Translations under genes and position numbers: made by a program | Notes under the pieces: generated by a model | The model's input: only the letters and a program-made list of their open reading frames with translations | The model's database searches: none | Told to the model about the DNA's origin: nothing | Shown: positions 27,264 through 38,724 of the stretch, piece after piece | How positions within the stretch are numbered: position 1 is the stretch's first letter | Layout of the letters: every line of letters starts with the position of its first letter | NCBI GenBank assembly: GCA_947034885.2 | Contig: OX344751.2 | Coordinates: forward strand, 744,001 to 808,000 | Length of the DNA: 64,000 nt | Direction of reading: 5' to 3' | Source: Thuidium tamariscinum | Taxonomy: Eukaryota > Streptophyta > Bryopsida > Hypnales > Thuidiaceae

Positions 27264-30075
27264 ATGGAGGTTAGCAAATACAGGAGGTCGTACTGGGTGC
27301 GAGCCTCGCCTGAGGAAATTGGAGAGGGCATCGTAGTGGTGGTGGCGTGGATGTTTAGCAAGCGGCGTCACCTTCAGCCTTACACTCGTCTTTACGCCGA
27401 TTGCCGCTGCGACTCGCTCGTTTGCCACCCGCATGTGCTCAATTTGTAATGCTCTTCCATTGTCCTATTGTCATGTTACATTGGACAGTCTGCTGATTGC
27501 CTTTGCTTTTTCGACTTGCTGTTGAAGAATGTGAGAGGTGCCTGGTAGGTTAGTGGTGGTTCTCTTGAGGTCTAAGGGTTCACTGCTTTTTCAGCTATCG
27601 TGCGATCGTGTGGGGTGGCACAGGTGGTTTCCGAGCCGCGCTGAAGCACTGGCAGTTCAAATCCTCGACGAGGTTCTCAAGGTCTTGACGACGTCGACTC
27701 CTTGCACTTGTTGATCGTTCATTCTTTGGGTCTACAATTCTTTAACCCTTAATTCGGTTCTGCGTGTTGGTGCTTTGCAGGAGGTTGAAAGCAAACCGCG
27801 GCCCATTGTGTTTGCAACTTTCTCCGGGGGAGCGAAGGCGTGCTTGTATAAGATATTTCAGGTGCAGATCTTCGGTTCTCCTATTCTATGGCGATGCTGA
27901 TTTAAACTAGTCTTTCTATCGAGCCACGAGAGATTCAATTGCTTGGTCCGCTCTGATTGCGCATTAGATGGAATGCTAACCCAATCGAGCCTGTAGTTTC
28001 TGTGCAAGTAGTTGTTGCCATGGGCAGCTTTGAACCCTAAATTCCAAGCACTTTTTGTTTTTTAAGAATTAATTCGATTGATCATATTATGAAAACTATG
28101 TAATTCAGACGGGCCCAAACTTTATATCACCAGAATCAGTGAAGGGTATTGTGTGTCTCAAATGATGAAAAAAATCGAATTGAAGTGAGTTCCTGTTTGG
28201 CCTTCCTATAACTGCTCAGAGGTCCAATTTGGATCCTTTTGATTCCTTTCGGAGTTAATTTCTCTACCACGTGGTTTCGGAACTCATTTGCCAAACCTTC
28301 TGGAAACCTGAAAATGAGTTCCGAAAGCTCAACGGAGATTTCATTTGCAGTGGAGACCAATTAAGTTACGAGCCTTTTAACCGAGAATTTAGTGGCATAG
28401 TTAGCTGCAGTTGTGGGAGTGTTATATTTTATTGTGGTGGTGATGGAACAGATTTTACAAAGTGGCTCAAAGGAGGAGGCAGGCTCTTTTTACGCAGTAG
28501 GTTTTCAAATCTTTCCCATCAGGTTTCCCTGTTGCAAGACTGCTATGATGCATCACATTCACTTTTCTGGATTGTCGTTCAACCACCCAGCTTGCCGTGA
28601 AGTTGAAATTTCAAGCTGATTTGGTCAGAAAGCTGTTCCGAGCTTAACAGCTTTGGGAATGGCCTCCACAGCTCAGATTTAGTGTTTTGAAAGATGCAGC
28701 AGCGTCCGTTCAATATTTGAGCTCCAAGAACTGTTTTGGGTTTGGGTTCGCAGGGAAAGTACGACCCCGTGAAGGTATGTGTGCGAGGTCAAATTCACGA
28801 CTCCAGCCCCGTCGACTTTGTCGGTGACTTGGGTGCCCGCTTCGCCACCTTCTCTGTTTCGCAGAGGTTAGGGCGATCGGTGTATGGCCTGCCTGCAATG
28901 TCGCAAGCTGTGGCGAATATTCTGGATGCTCTGTTCTCACCGAAATTTGAACTTCAACGAGAAGTTTACTGGTTTGCTTTGAAAGAATCCGCGGTAAGCA
29001 GCTTGTATTGCTTCCTCGATGAGTGCTTCAATTTTCGTTTCGTGAAAACCCTAAACCTCTAAAGGGCCAAGGATTTTTGGTTTTTATACAACCTTTTGGA
29101 TTGATCATATTGTGAAAATTGAGGTGCAGTTGAGGCCAAGTATTTCACCACCAGAATGAGTGAAGACATTGCATGTGTGGTCAAAATACAATTAGAACCG
29201 GGTGAAAAAAAGTTTCGCATGACATAGTCGAAAGTATTGCAAGCATAGGACGCCTCTGTGCGGAAGCTGTTATCCGACTACAGTCCTCGCTGTAACTGGG
29301 GCTGATGTGAATTGAGTGTGCTACTGCAGAAACTTGGACCACTTCTAATCCTGTGCTGCACGAGTGATGACTTGGCACCATTTGACTCTATCAACAAGTT
29401 TGCTACGGTGGTCAGAGACTCAGGATGCCCTGTTGATCTCGTTGTCTGGGATGCTTCCGACCACGTGGGTGAGGTTCTTGCCTTCAAAATGCTTGAAAGT
29501 TGAAAAAATTTCATGAATACTGTCAAGAAGTATAAAATAGTTCTGTCAGTTTCTGAATCATATATTTTTTCTTTCTCATGTTTGGTATCTTTATAGCAAG
29601 AGGAGGGCCTAAGAAATGGCTCAAAAGTGCAGAAATATAGGGCATTGTGAATCAGTATCATATGTACTTTATAGGAATAGTGGTATTCTAAGATTGTCAA
29701 ATAGTGTTTCTGAAATTCTCAAGCACTGAGGAATCTTCTGTAGGATACAGTGAATAACGTCCTGAAGGTAGTTTGGAAAGAGACTAGAAAATTAACATTC
29801 TCTTCTTGTTTTCTGTGCCAGGTCATTTTCGCAACTTTCCCAAGGAATATCATGCTGCAGTGAAGACTTTCTTGGACCAACGCCTCTCCCACGCAGTTGA
29901 GACATCACCAAATGACACAGCTACTGTGGGAACTGAAAACGAAACAAATACACCAATAGAAAATTCTGAAATGGGGATTGGAACACAATCTTCTCGTTTT
30001 GATTCAGCCAATTTGGTGGCCACACCGGAAACGTGTTGTCATTCGAGGAAGTCGCTTCTCAATTCCAAGTTGTGA
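27264..30075 (+). CDS. TMEM53/DUF829-family alpha/beta-hydrolase-like protein
   Basis: Six exons: 27264-27445, 27624-27681, 27781-27861, 28754-28993, 29330-29468, 29822-30075. They total 954 nt and encode 317 residues. Family landmarks: IVVVVAWMFSKRRHLQPY (about 23-40) and DSLVCHPHVLN (50-60), PIVFATFSGGAKACLYK (88-104, the nucleophile-elbow-like Ser at 95), IHDSSPVDFVGDLGAR, PLLILCCTSDDLAP (acidic residues at 200-201) and DHVGHFRNFPKEYHAAVKTF (His235), the expected order of a hydrolase fold. A polar, Thr/Ser-rich tail of about 65 residues follows and may be lineage-specific. Plant and animal members of DUF829/TMEM53 are poorly characterised; animal TMEM53 is a nuclear-envelope protein. Start choice: first in-frame ATG, directly before the conserved block. 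Introns 3 and 4 carry MITE-like insertions. Confidence 0.9.
28031..28236. repeat. MITE-like insertion in intron 3 of DUF829 gene
   Basis: It starts with ACCCTAAATTCCAAG and ends with an inverted-type AGAGGTCCAATTTGG. The interior (GATTGATCATATTATGAAAA...CACCAGAATCAGTGAAG) is shared with 29047-29210 in the next intron. It belongs to a family also seen in introns of the SMP/C2 gene and the transketolase gene. Confidence 0.6.
29047..29210. repeat. MITE-like insertion in intron 4 of DUF829 gene
   Basis: It starts with ACCCTAAACCTCTAAAGGGCC and shares the interior TGATCATATTGTGAAAA...CACCAGAATGAGTGAAG with the copy in intron 3. The right terminus is not clear. Confidence 0.55.
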
Positions 30076-32400
30076 TTCTGAATCCCTTCAGTTGAATGTG
30101 GGAGCCTTGTAACTTTCGTGATTCTCACTGTATCAAATTACATTTACATCCTGCCCGGCTTCCTTTATTCAATTGGTTCTCGAATTAACCAAGTAAAATT
30201 AGATCCTTTTGTTCTCCCTTGTAGGGAGTGCAATTGGTAGAAGACAGATTTCAATTTACTGATTACATTCAAGTGAATTAACACACTTTTGTTACCCTCT
30301 TGTTTAAATCTAACTGAAGTCCATGTGTTGCACTTGATCTCCATGTAATAATGGATACTTAGTGTAGTTCCTGCTGAAGGCAATTTTGAGCATTATCAAT
30401 TGTATTCTAGTACATAATTATTACTAGCATAAGCATCAATTCTTAAATTTAGAAAAAATTCACCTTTTGATAGAGTAATAGTGTAAGCCACCACTTTTGA
30501 AAAGATTTTGATTTGTTGTTGTGTGATGGATACAGTACTTAATTGGTATAATTTCAACAAGTTGGGATAGGGAACAAAATCTATGAGCAACTTCAAAATA
30601 ATGATTGACTTTTTAAATTTGATTTATTGTGCAAAACACACTTCATTTTTTTTGAATCTATGGTAGAAACACCCAAAACCGTGCAAAAAAGGAATTCAAC
30701 ATAATTGGAGGTATAATTGGAGGTAGATTTTTCTAAAAATAGTAATTTTTTTGTATTAGCAAGTGAAAATCAAGAATATTTAAAAAAAATTCAAATGCCA
30801 TATGTAATTTCTATGGTTTTTCAAAGTGTTAGCTCCCTAGACTACTAAAACTATACAATAGATGCTCCAAAATCTGAACGCTACTAAAATCAATAGTTAG
30901 CCAATCAGATTTTGGTATGTGTCCTTAACATGCGTTAGTGAGTTAAAGTCAAGCACTTGGCAAACACATTAATTGTAGTCTAAGGATGGTTTTGGATGAG
31001 TTTAGAATCCAATATAAGGTACAAGTACAGTATTGGGTGTTCTCCCCGTATGTCAAACTTAAAAGAAGGCAAATTTTTTTGACAAATTTTATAAAATCTT
31101 AATTGTGCTTAGAAAAACATATTTTGAGACCAAGAGTAGAACTCACTTAGGTCTTTGCAGATCTAAAAGTGCAAAGAAACTCCAAATTTTCCACTTCATT
31201 GAATAAATGTTAAATTTTTTCCTTTCTCTGTAGTTAATTGATTTAGAAATTCTAGATTTAAAAAAAAATCGGGACCTACAATTGTAAGCTTATTATACAA
31301 ATTTTGAAATTATATATCTATAGTCAATTCCTAATATAACTAATATAATCAATTCCTTTTATTTTCAAAGAGGATTCTTTTCCTTGAAATTTGGCCATGG
31401 ATATTTCTATGTTTCTCCGAAAAAAATCATATTAATAAACAAATATAGCTATATTACAAGGGACTCCTTCCATGTAACCATATAGTACTATTTCTTCACT
31501 TTCCCAGGAAGGTCCTACTCCAACCTCTTCACACAAAGTAAGTGCATCCATCATTGACATTAGTAGCTATTAAACATGCTTATTATTATAAAATATTCAT
31601 CTTTATTGAAATAATATAGGCTTAAAGACATAGAAATCCTTGTTTACTTGCCAAGAAGAGCCAATAAATAAAATATGATTAACTTGTGAAACTTCAAAGT
31701 ACTATTTCTAGGTGTCCTAAAAATTTAACAATTGACTAGTTTTCCGGAGCTTACAAATTTTAATTGTGTACATCTTGTATCATCACTATCTACAATTTAG
31801 TGTTACATTTAGGACAAGTGTTTCTTCATACAAACTTGCAAAGCTCTTCTCCAAAATGCAAGGCATGAAATCCTCAATTGAACAAAGTACAATTGCTAGT
31901 GTGTAAATGAAAAAAGATATCTATTCAAAAATGGATACATAGTAGATTTAAAAATGATGGATGTGAAATGATGGAATTAAAAATGATACTCGGAGTAGTT
32001 TTTAAAATATTCATAAAGAAAGAATTTCTTCCATGGCCTTGTGCAAATCTAACGTAAACCAACATCTAAAGTAGGAGGTCCTGAAATGGAACGGGCATTA
32101 AGAATGGACCCTATAAATGGTGGTTGAATGGATTGGATGTGGTTACTAAATTGACCTTTGTAGTCATTGAATGAATTAAGAAAAATATTATTCATTATTT
32201 TAAGAGCCAATCATTTCCCTTTCATAAATAGGGACCTATGACACATCTCATTTGAAAATTCATAAATAATTCAAAAATGATCCAAAAAATGTAAAACAAC
32301 TTGGGTTAGATGACAATTCCTCTTGTCTTTCAATAAAAATTTACTGAAAAATATTTCAAGAAGTTTCACCTGCCCGAAATTCAGATTCAGTGCTTAGATG
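30076..32400. other. Intergenic DNA between DUF829 and SMP/C2 genes
   Basis: The first ~150 bp are probably the 3' UTR of the DUF829 gene. The rest is AT-rich with no gene, RNA or complete transposon visible. Confidence 0.6.
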
Positions 32401-32684
32401 GTCCATTTCAGGACCTTCTACCTTAGGAAAAGAGCCCCGCAGAAGGACACGCGGCGCGGCACCCCGCAAATCACGGGCCTATAACCCGGCGAAAGAGCCG
32501 CAGAGCATCAGCAGTGGAGCCCAGAAATGCCGCCAAGTGGCAGAGACGCCACTTGGCGATGCCGCACCCAACCGCGCTCAGTCGCGCATGACGCAGCCAC
32601 GTCAGCTTTCGTCTCTCCCGATTCCCCCATCCCCCCATTCGCCCCCAAAGCCAGGTTCGATTGCTCAATTTCACTCCAGCGCAG

Positions 32685-33360
32685 GTATGAGAATCTTGCA
32701 CCGACACATTTTGCATTCACCGCAGTTCGAATCATTAGATTTCTCCAAATTCTGACAGCGGATGCGTGTGCGGGGATTTCAACGCACCTAATTTCACATT
32801 GTATGGATACCGGATGTAGAAGTTATGAAGGTTGGTGTGGAACCGATCACACGATTTAGTGGTAGATGTACTGGAATCCGTTGTTTCGTGTTTGCATATT
32901 GCCCATCGTGCTCTTCGTTTCAGATTTGCTGGTGTTGAAATTTGGACACTGTTGGGAGGGATTAGGTTCTCCTATCTTAGGGTAAGTTTGAAAGGGTCAG
33001 CTTAATAGGTTTTGCCCTCTTTGTACTGCGAGAAATTGTTCATCTACTGAAGTGCGGTTTGTAGTTAGTTCTGAGCGCTTGGTACAATAATGCTGATTTC
33101 TGTTCTTGCTTTGAATTTTGGTGTAGGTTTGAACTGACGGAGTCTGCGGGTCTGTGAAGGGACCGGAGTTCTTGTTCTTGGTGACTGGTGAGGTGCTATC
33201 GCTTTGTGTTGGTTTTAGGAAATGAGATAGATTTGGCGTCTGTGAGGAGATGCTCGTTGATGCTCGTTTGTTGAGTTGCTGTTCGTTCGGATCAAGTGGA
33301 TTGGTCAAGTGGGAGCTCGAAATTTGAGCTCGTGAGTTGAATTGCTGTTTGTCTTTGCAG
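32685..33360 (+). other. Inferred 5'-UTR intron of the SMP/C2 gene
   Basis: A GC-rich block (about 32430-32684) resembles a promoter plus leader and ends in CAG followed by a GTATGA donor at 32685. A T-rich tract ending in TTTGTCTTTGCAG at 33360 is a good acceptor 31 bp before the ATG at 33392. The intervening DNA has no long plus-strand frame continuing into the gene. Leader introns are common in highly expressed plant genes. Confidence 0.5.
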
Positions 33361-33391
33361 AGAAATTGAGTGCGTGAGTGAGTGCAGCTGA

Positions 33392-36300
33392 ATGGCGCAA
33401 GCTCAGAGGGCTGGTGCACCACCAGGCCAAGACGCGGCGGCAAAGGAAGCGCTGCTGCCGAAACAGAACATTGCGAATTATGGAGTTACGAATCAAGCCG
33501 CGAGGAGGCGAGAGGATGATGCGGACAGGAATGCTTCCCAGGCGCTGGGCGTCACGGCGTTGCTGCGGAACCCTCGCAATCGACTGTACTTGGCCACGGC
33601 GGTGGCGGCGACGCCGTTCTTGATTTCCTTCAGCTTCTACGTGACGCAGTTCTCGTTCCTCGGCCAGGTCCTCATCGGCATTCTGTGCGGCTTGTGTATG
33701 CAGGGGGTTTACCTCTTGTATTGCTTGCATCGCACGCACCAGCGCAAGAGCCGGGTCTGTCCTCTCGTTTCCCTTCATGGACTCTCAACCTAGAAATGTG
33801 TAATTTTAGATGGGAAGGAGAGCATGGATTCAAGTGTTGTAGATGATGTCTGTGATGGTACAACATATTTTGCGCTGCAGTTTGGTTGATTTTTGACCTG
33901 GAATGTGCAGACTGTGAAAATAGCGCAAATGGCGACTCTGGACGCTGACCAGATCAAGATTATTTTGCCTACCGAGGAATCATTCCCCAGATGGATTTCG
34001 TTCACTGATTTTGAAAAGGTAACAGGTCCTTCATTTTGAAGTTTTTTCCTTTTTCTTTGTGAAGTTGCAGGGCTTGGATCAATCGTCAAATGTTGTTGTT
34101 TCATGGCATCCTGCTATTGTTAGCGGATTTTTAGTTGTTTGGTCTTGTTCGAATTGCTTTCCTGAATATTTTTTCATCACTATCGATGGTGGATGGAACA
34201 GATGGACTGGCTGAACAGGACCATGACCAAGCTCTGGCCGTACATCGATCAGGTGAGTGTTACCCGGTCAATTTGGGACATTTATGTTTCAGTTTAAATA
34301 TTTTGACCGACTCATGCAATAATCCTGGGGATCCCCTCGAAATTGTTTTTTTCACAGTATGATCAGTCTAATTAATCATTTTAAAACCAAGAGTATCGAA
34401 TCCTTAGGGGTTAACTCCGTGCATATTGGATTGAATTGAACCGCTTTGTAGATTGACATGAACAGCAGGAACAGGATATTTCTTTTGAAATTTATAACTG
34501 CCCTTTCTCAGTAATGGGGTCGTGGTTCTTCTGGCGACAGGCAGCGTCAGATGTAATTAAACAGACCGTTCAGCCCATTCTCGATCAATATGCAATGGGA
34601 ATCATTCAGAAGATTACACTTGAGAAGGTTGCGTTTGGTAACAGAGCTCCGCAAGTTACTGGTACAGTAGTTGCACCTTTGCACCTTTGATCTGCCCTTA
34701 CAATGAATGGGACCTGATTTTTTGTCATCAGCCTACATTTCCGTTCGGGAGTCGTGGCTAATTTTCATTTGTCTGAGTGGTGCAGGTGTTAGGCTTTCTG
34801 CAGGTTTAGAAGACGAGACTGTCCTGGAAATAAAAGTGAGTTGGCAGACGGAAAAAGAGGGCGTGGTCCTTTCTGTGGATTTTCCTGGCCCAAACTACAA
34901 AGTGCAGGTGTTGATTCTCAACATTGTGGTTCTATTGAAGTTGTGTGTTTTCAGTTGCATTAAACCACTCTTGGTCACAATGTTTTTTCCCAAGTACATA
35001 CTGACAGGAGTAAATAATTAAGGCAGTTGGTGTTCAAGCTGATCTGTCCATATATTCTCTGGTGTGTTTTGTGTTATAATCCCGATTCTGAAATTGAGAC
35101 TCTATATTGCATTTGTAAACTACTCGATCGCTATCCTTACATTCCATGTTTGCAGAAAACTTTGTTATACTGGAATTTCCAAGATAGAATAATTACCTTG
35201 CAGACGATGTGCTAGGAGCAGTCAGTGCAGGTGCTTAATGAATCGAATAATGGCTTTTCCATCAGCTGCACAATATGTTACTTGTCTGTTAAATAGTTTT
35301 GACTGATTTCAGTTCTAAAATGTAAATTATGCAACTGGCTTGCAGCTTAAGAACTGGAATCTTGAAGGGACTGCCAAGCTCATCTTCAAGCCCTTAACTG
35401 GCACTATTCCCGGTTTTGGCGCTGTCTTGGTGTCGTTAACCGAACCTGTAAGCATTATGAAGCTTTTGGACATGGCATTACAGTCTACCAACTTTGTGAG
35501 AGTGATCATGTGTGCTTTTTCCATCTTTATTCACCCGGTTGTTCAGGATTTGGTGAGCTCCAATCCTGCAAGGCGTACAGAATTGATAGTTTGCTAATTA
35601 ATTACCCTTGTCTTGGGATGATCTGAGCAGCCAGAGTTCGATTTCGACCTGAAATTCTTGGGCGGAGATATCGGTGCTTTACCTGGAGTGGAGAAGATGA
35701 TTGATGTAAGGTCTCCTCTCATGCTTGGGATTAGTTGACTAGCTGATGTCGTTTCTCGAAGACTTGACCTTAGACGTATGTCTAGGGACTCAAGGTCATG
35801 AAGGATATATGCCCGTACGTTCATATAACCTTTGCAGACCTTGCCCTTGCGCAGAACTCTATCAGGACCGCTTTGACGGACTCCTTGGTATGGCCAAGCC
35901 GCATTGTTGTTCCGATGATGCCCGGTGATTTCAGGTACTTCCTAAAGGATCGTTAATTGTGCTAGTGTTAGCTTTTTGACTTTATATTGTGTGGTGGAAA
36001 CTGGCATTTTAACAGCTATCGTCGGGCACATCATTGATAACAGATCATCACAAATGACACAACCTCTTCTCCATTAGATTGACAAATTCTTAATGTAATG
36101 TTAGTAGGCATCAGATTCATGTGTTTCTCATGTTGAGTTAATATTGGTGTCACTTAAAGGAAATCGATGTTCTGGCATTGGCATTAACTTGATCTTTCAT
36201 AAATTACTATTAAGGCACCATAATTTTAGTGTTATATTCATATCGGCCAAATGCCCTGTCATATTAGTATTAATTTATCGTAATAACTTTGTGACTCTAT

Positions 36301-37863
36301 GGGGGATCTTTTGAGATGGTCATGGTTTTCAATGTTGACCTTAACAAAACATGAATGTCTGGGTTGGGCGATACTGCAGCTTCTTGGAGCTCCATGCCGT
36401 TGGCGAACTGCATGTGAAACTGATCGAAGGCAAGAATATCAAGAATACCGATCTTATTGGCAAGGCTGATCCGTTTGTAGTCTTGTATGTGCGTCAGACT
36501 AAGGATAAAACCAAACGCAGTACATCCAAGAAAAACACTCTGAAACCAGTCTGGAATGAGGAGTTTCAAATTGAGGTACATGTTCTCTTCATTTTTATTT
36601 TTGGTGTTGAAGAGATCCTGTTGAAGTAGCCAACAGCTTTAGAGTTTATGTTGTAATGATGACGCACGTCCTTCTTTCTCAATTCTTGTTCTTATGACCT
36701 CAGCATCTGCTCATAGTGTCTGTACATGCTGAGATACCGTGAGACTGTTTTCATTCGGAGCTGATCTTGTGATTGTATTGATGGTAATCGATAGTTTTTT
36801 AATAGCTGGTATCTCAAGAGTAGAGAAAGACATTGTGCCGAATTTGTTGTACTTTGGGATATGATCATGTCTTGAATATTTCTGCCCTGAATGCGATCAT
36901 GAAGGTGGAAGACCCGGAATTTCAGAAGCTGACTCTCCGTCTGATGGACGATGAGTCTGTTGAGAAATCCGAGTATATTGGTCAAGCTTCGTTGAGCCTA
37001 ACTGAGGTAATGCTTCGATGATCTCTCATCTAATTTTCTCTCTTTTTCGACCTCTCCTTTCATGTATTGACAATTTATTGATGGATCATGATAGTTTGAA
37101 CACCTCAACCATATCACTTATCAGTACACACGGGAGAGGACATTAGTTGTGTCACGTTAACATTTGTAGGGGAGTGATAGAGCTGTGGAGGACTAACTTA
37201 GGGTAAAAAAGCCAGCCAAATCTGATGAGATCTATTTTATATGGATTTTTTAATGCAAATTTAATGGAGGTTGTCTATAAGTGACAATAGACAAACCCAC
37301 TTCAATTCAAAGATAAATGGCCATAGATTTCTAGCCAAGGCATGCTTACATCACGTGCTAATTGAAGGGTAACTGAGTTTATGAATAGGTGAGTTGCCGT
37401 TGGTAAAAGGTATCTGTACTTACAGGAGATGGGATTAGCTCCCTAGCAGTTCTGGTATCCTCTACCTCAGACACTCAATACTTGTGTCCTTCAATCTGAG
37501 TGGGGTGGTTGTTTTTATCCTGTTCAGTTCAAGCCACACCACGAGCATGAGTTGTGGTGTGATGTCCTGGAGGATCCGGAGTCACATGCACCGGACCAAA
37601 TCCGCGGAAGCTTGCACATCAGTGCGACATGGAAGCCGTACTCTCGGGAGCAGATTTTGGAGAAGTGGGGTCATAATGAAACCGAGAAGAAGCTCCACGA
37701 AGAGCAGGAGATTCTGGCTGCTACTCAGAAAGGAGAACAGAAAACAGCCGGGGATGCACCCAAGCAGCAAGGGAATGTCGCCCAGCATCCTGCTGAGAAA
37801 CCCAGGGAACCTGGCCCCACGGCTGAGTTGCCTACTCCTGATGCCCCTAAGCCCGCAACCTAG
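33392..37863 (+). CDS. Plant synaptotagmin/NTMC2-like SMP and C2 tether protein
   Basis: Eleven exons: 33392-33754, 33911-34018, 34202-34252, 34541-34661, 34786-34907, 35346-35447, 35631-35705, 35786-35934, 36380-36575, 36905-37006, 37528-37863. They total 1725 nt and encode 574 residues. Domains: polar N-terminus (1-65), two adjacent hydrophobic segments (about 66-86 and 89-111, a likely ER hairpin), an SMP lipid-transfer domain (about 140-360, with FPRWISFTDFEKMDWLN and WPYIDQAASDVIKQTVQPIL), one C2 domain (about 366-485, with LIGKADPFVVLYV and KNTLKPVWNEEFQ) and a Pro/Ala/Glu-rich tail. This is the layout of extended-synaptotagmin-type tethers that move lipid at ER contact sites. Arabidopsis SYT1 has two C2 domains; here I see one. 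In the third Ca2+ loop (LMDDESVEKSEYIG) one usual Asp is Glu, so Ca2+ binding may be weak. The exact subfamily is unresolved. Confidence 0.92.
34323..34412. repeat. MITE-like remnant in intron 3 of SMP/C2 gene
   Basis: The right end (CATTTTAAAACCAAGAGTAT...AATCCTTAGGGGTTAA) matches the right end of the transketolase intron-6 element. The left end carries an inverted-type GGGGATCCCCTCG. It is short and decayed. Confidence 0.45.
37265..37480 (+). repeat. SINE-like repeat in intron 10 of SMP/C2 gene
   Basis: Colinear with 42858-43084 in transketolase intron 3, same orientation. Shared blocks: AGCCAAGGCATGCTTACA, TGCTAATTGAAGGGTAAC, TGAATAGGTGAGTTGCCGTT, CAGGAGATGGGATTA and a terminal CTCTACCT. 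About two thirds of bases agree by eye. The other copy has a tRNA-type B-box-like sequence (see there), which suggests a tRNA-derived SINE. Confidence 0.5.
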
Positions 37864-38724
37864 GTTGAATAGTTCTGGAGTGTTTTAGTTTTGTTTCTCA
37901 CGTTGTACATGCAGGTCGGAGGAGTAGTCAGTCTCTAGTAACGAAGGGGACGCGACATGTAAAGTTGTATGTTTTGCGGAATGAGCATAACTCGCATCTG
38001 CAAATAGAGCGCAGGTTTTGCACTGCGTATGGCATGTATGCAGAGTTCTTCTATAAAATTTTCATTTTTGAAGCTCACGGTTTCTCCTACAAGGTTTTAG
38101 TGCCTTCGTTTTTGAAGTACTAGTTCCCTTATATGATCTTAGGATGCGTTCACGAAACCATATTCTTCTGTGAACCAGCTGTGAATAAGCGAATTGCCTC
38201 TCTTTCTGGAGCCAAATGCTCGCAATTTAACACCGCCAATGTAAACTTAGTCCTTGCAATGGACTTTGCCATGCACCTCCTGCTCCCTCCAGCGCATCTC
38301 TCATTATGCCTCTGCCACCTGACAACCACATGGAGGTTGCTTCCCCGGTACTGACTGAAAACGTATGCAATGTGAAAGTGTAGATTAACCAAGAGTAGGA
38401 ATTTGAAACAGAATGGTTACCATTTCCTGTTTCTTGTTTGCTGTTAGACGGTGCATTATGGTACCCACTGTGCATGTGCGTGTGCATGTGGTTGCGCACG
38501 GGGGAAAGCCTGCTTGGGAAAGCCTGTCACGGACTCACGGGATCACTGCAGTCTGCAGAGTATACATATGCAGCATGGTAACGTATTCTACGTAATTCTC
38601 TGGACAAATATAAGTTAAGTCTTTTTCGACGGCATAGTGCACGATGCAGTCAGTCAGTAGGAGCTCAGGCGCTCATTAGACACGCATCTCATCTCTCTCT
38701 TCAGCGACGGTGAGCATCCTCACC
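37864..38724. other. Intergenic DNA and leader of the Cys-rich peptide gene
   Basis: 3' UTR of the SMP/C2 gene followed by about 500 bp without a supported gene. A TATA-like AAATATAAG at 38606-38614 and a CT-rich stretch (about 38680-38705) before the ATG at 38725 are a plausible core promoter and leader for the next gene. Confidence 0.45.
38606..38614 (+). promoter_or_regulatory. TATA-like box before Cys-rich peptide gene
   Basis: AAATATAAG, about 110 bp upstream of the predicted start codon, a normal TATA-to-ATG distance with a short leader. Supported by position only. Confidence 0.35.

Noticed and set aside
26991..27434. 147-residue minus-strand open frame
   Set aside because: It lies antisense to the leader and first exon of the DUF829 gene and has no recognisable motif. 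The plus-strand frame carries the conserved family block.
27640..27680. B-box-like GTTCAAATCC suggesting a tRNA
   Set aside because: It is inside exon 2 of the DUF829 gene, and no cloverleaf can be drawn around it.
32390..32755. 121-residue plus-strand frame in a GC-rich block
   Set aside because: Its position and composition fit the promoter and leader of the SMP/C2 gene. The frame does not continue into the gene and has low-complexity Pro/Ser content.
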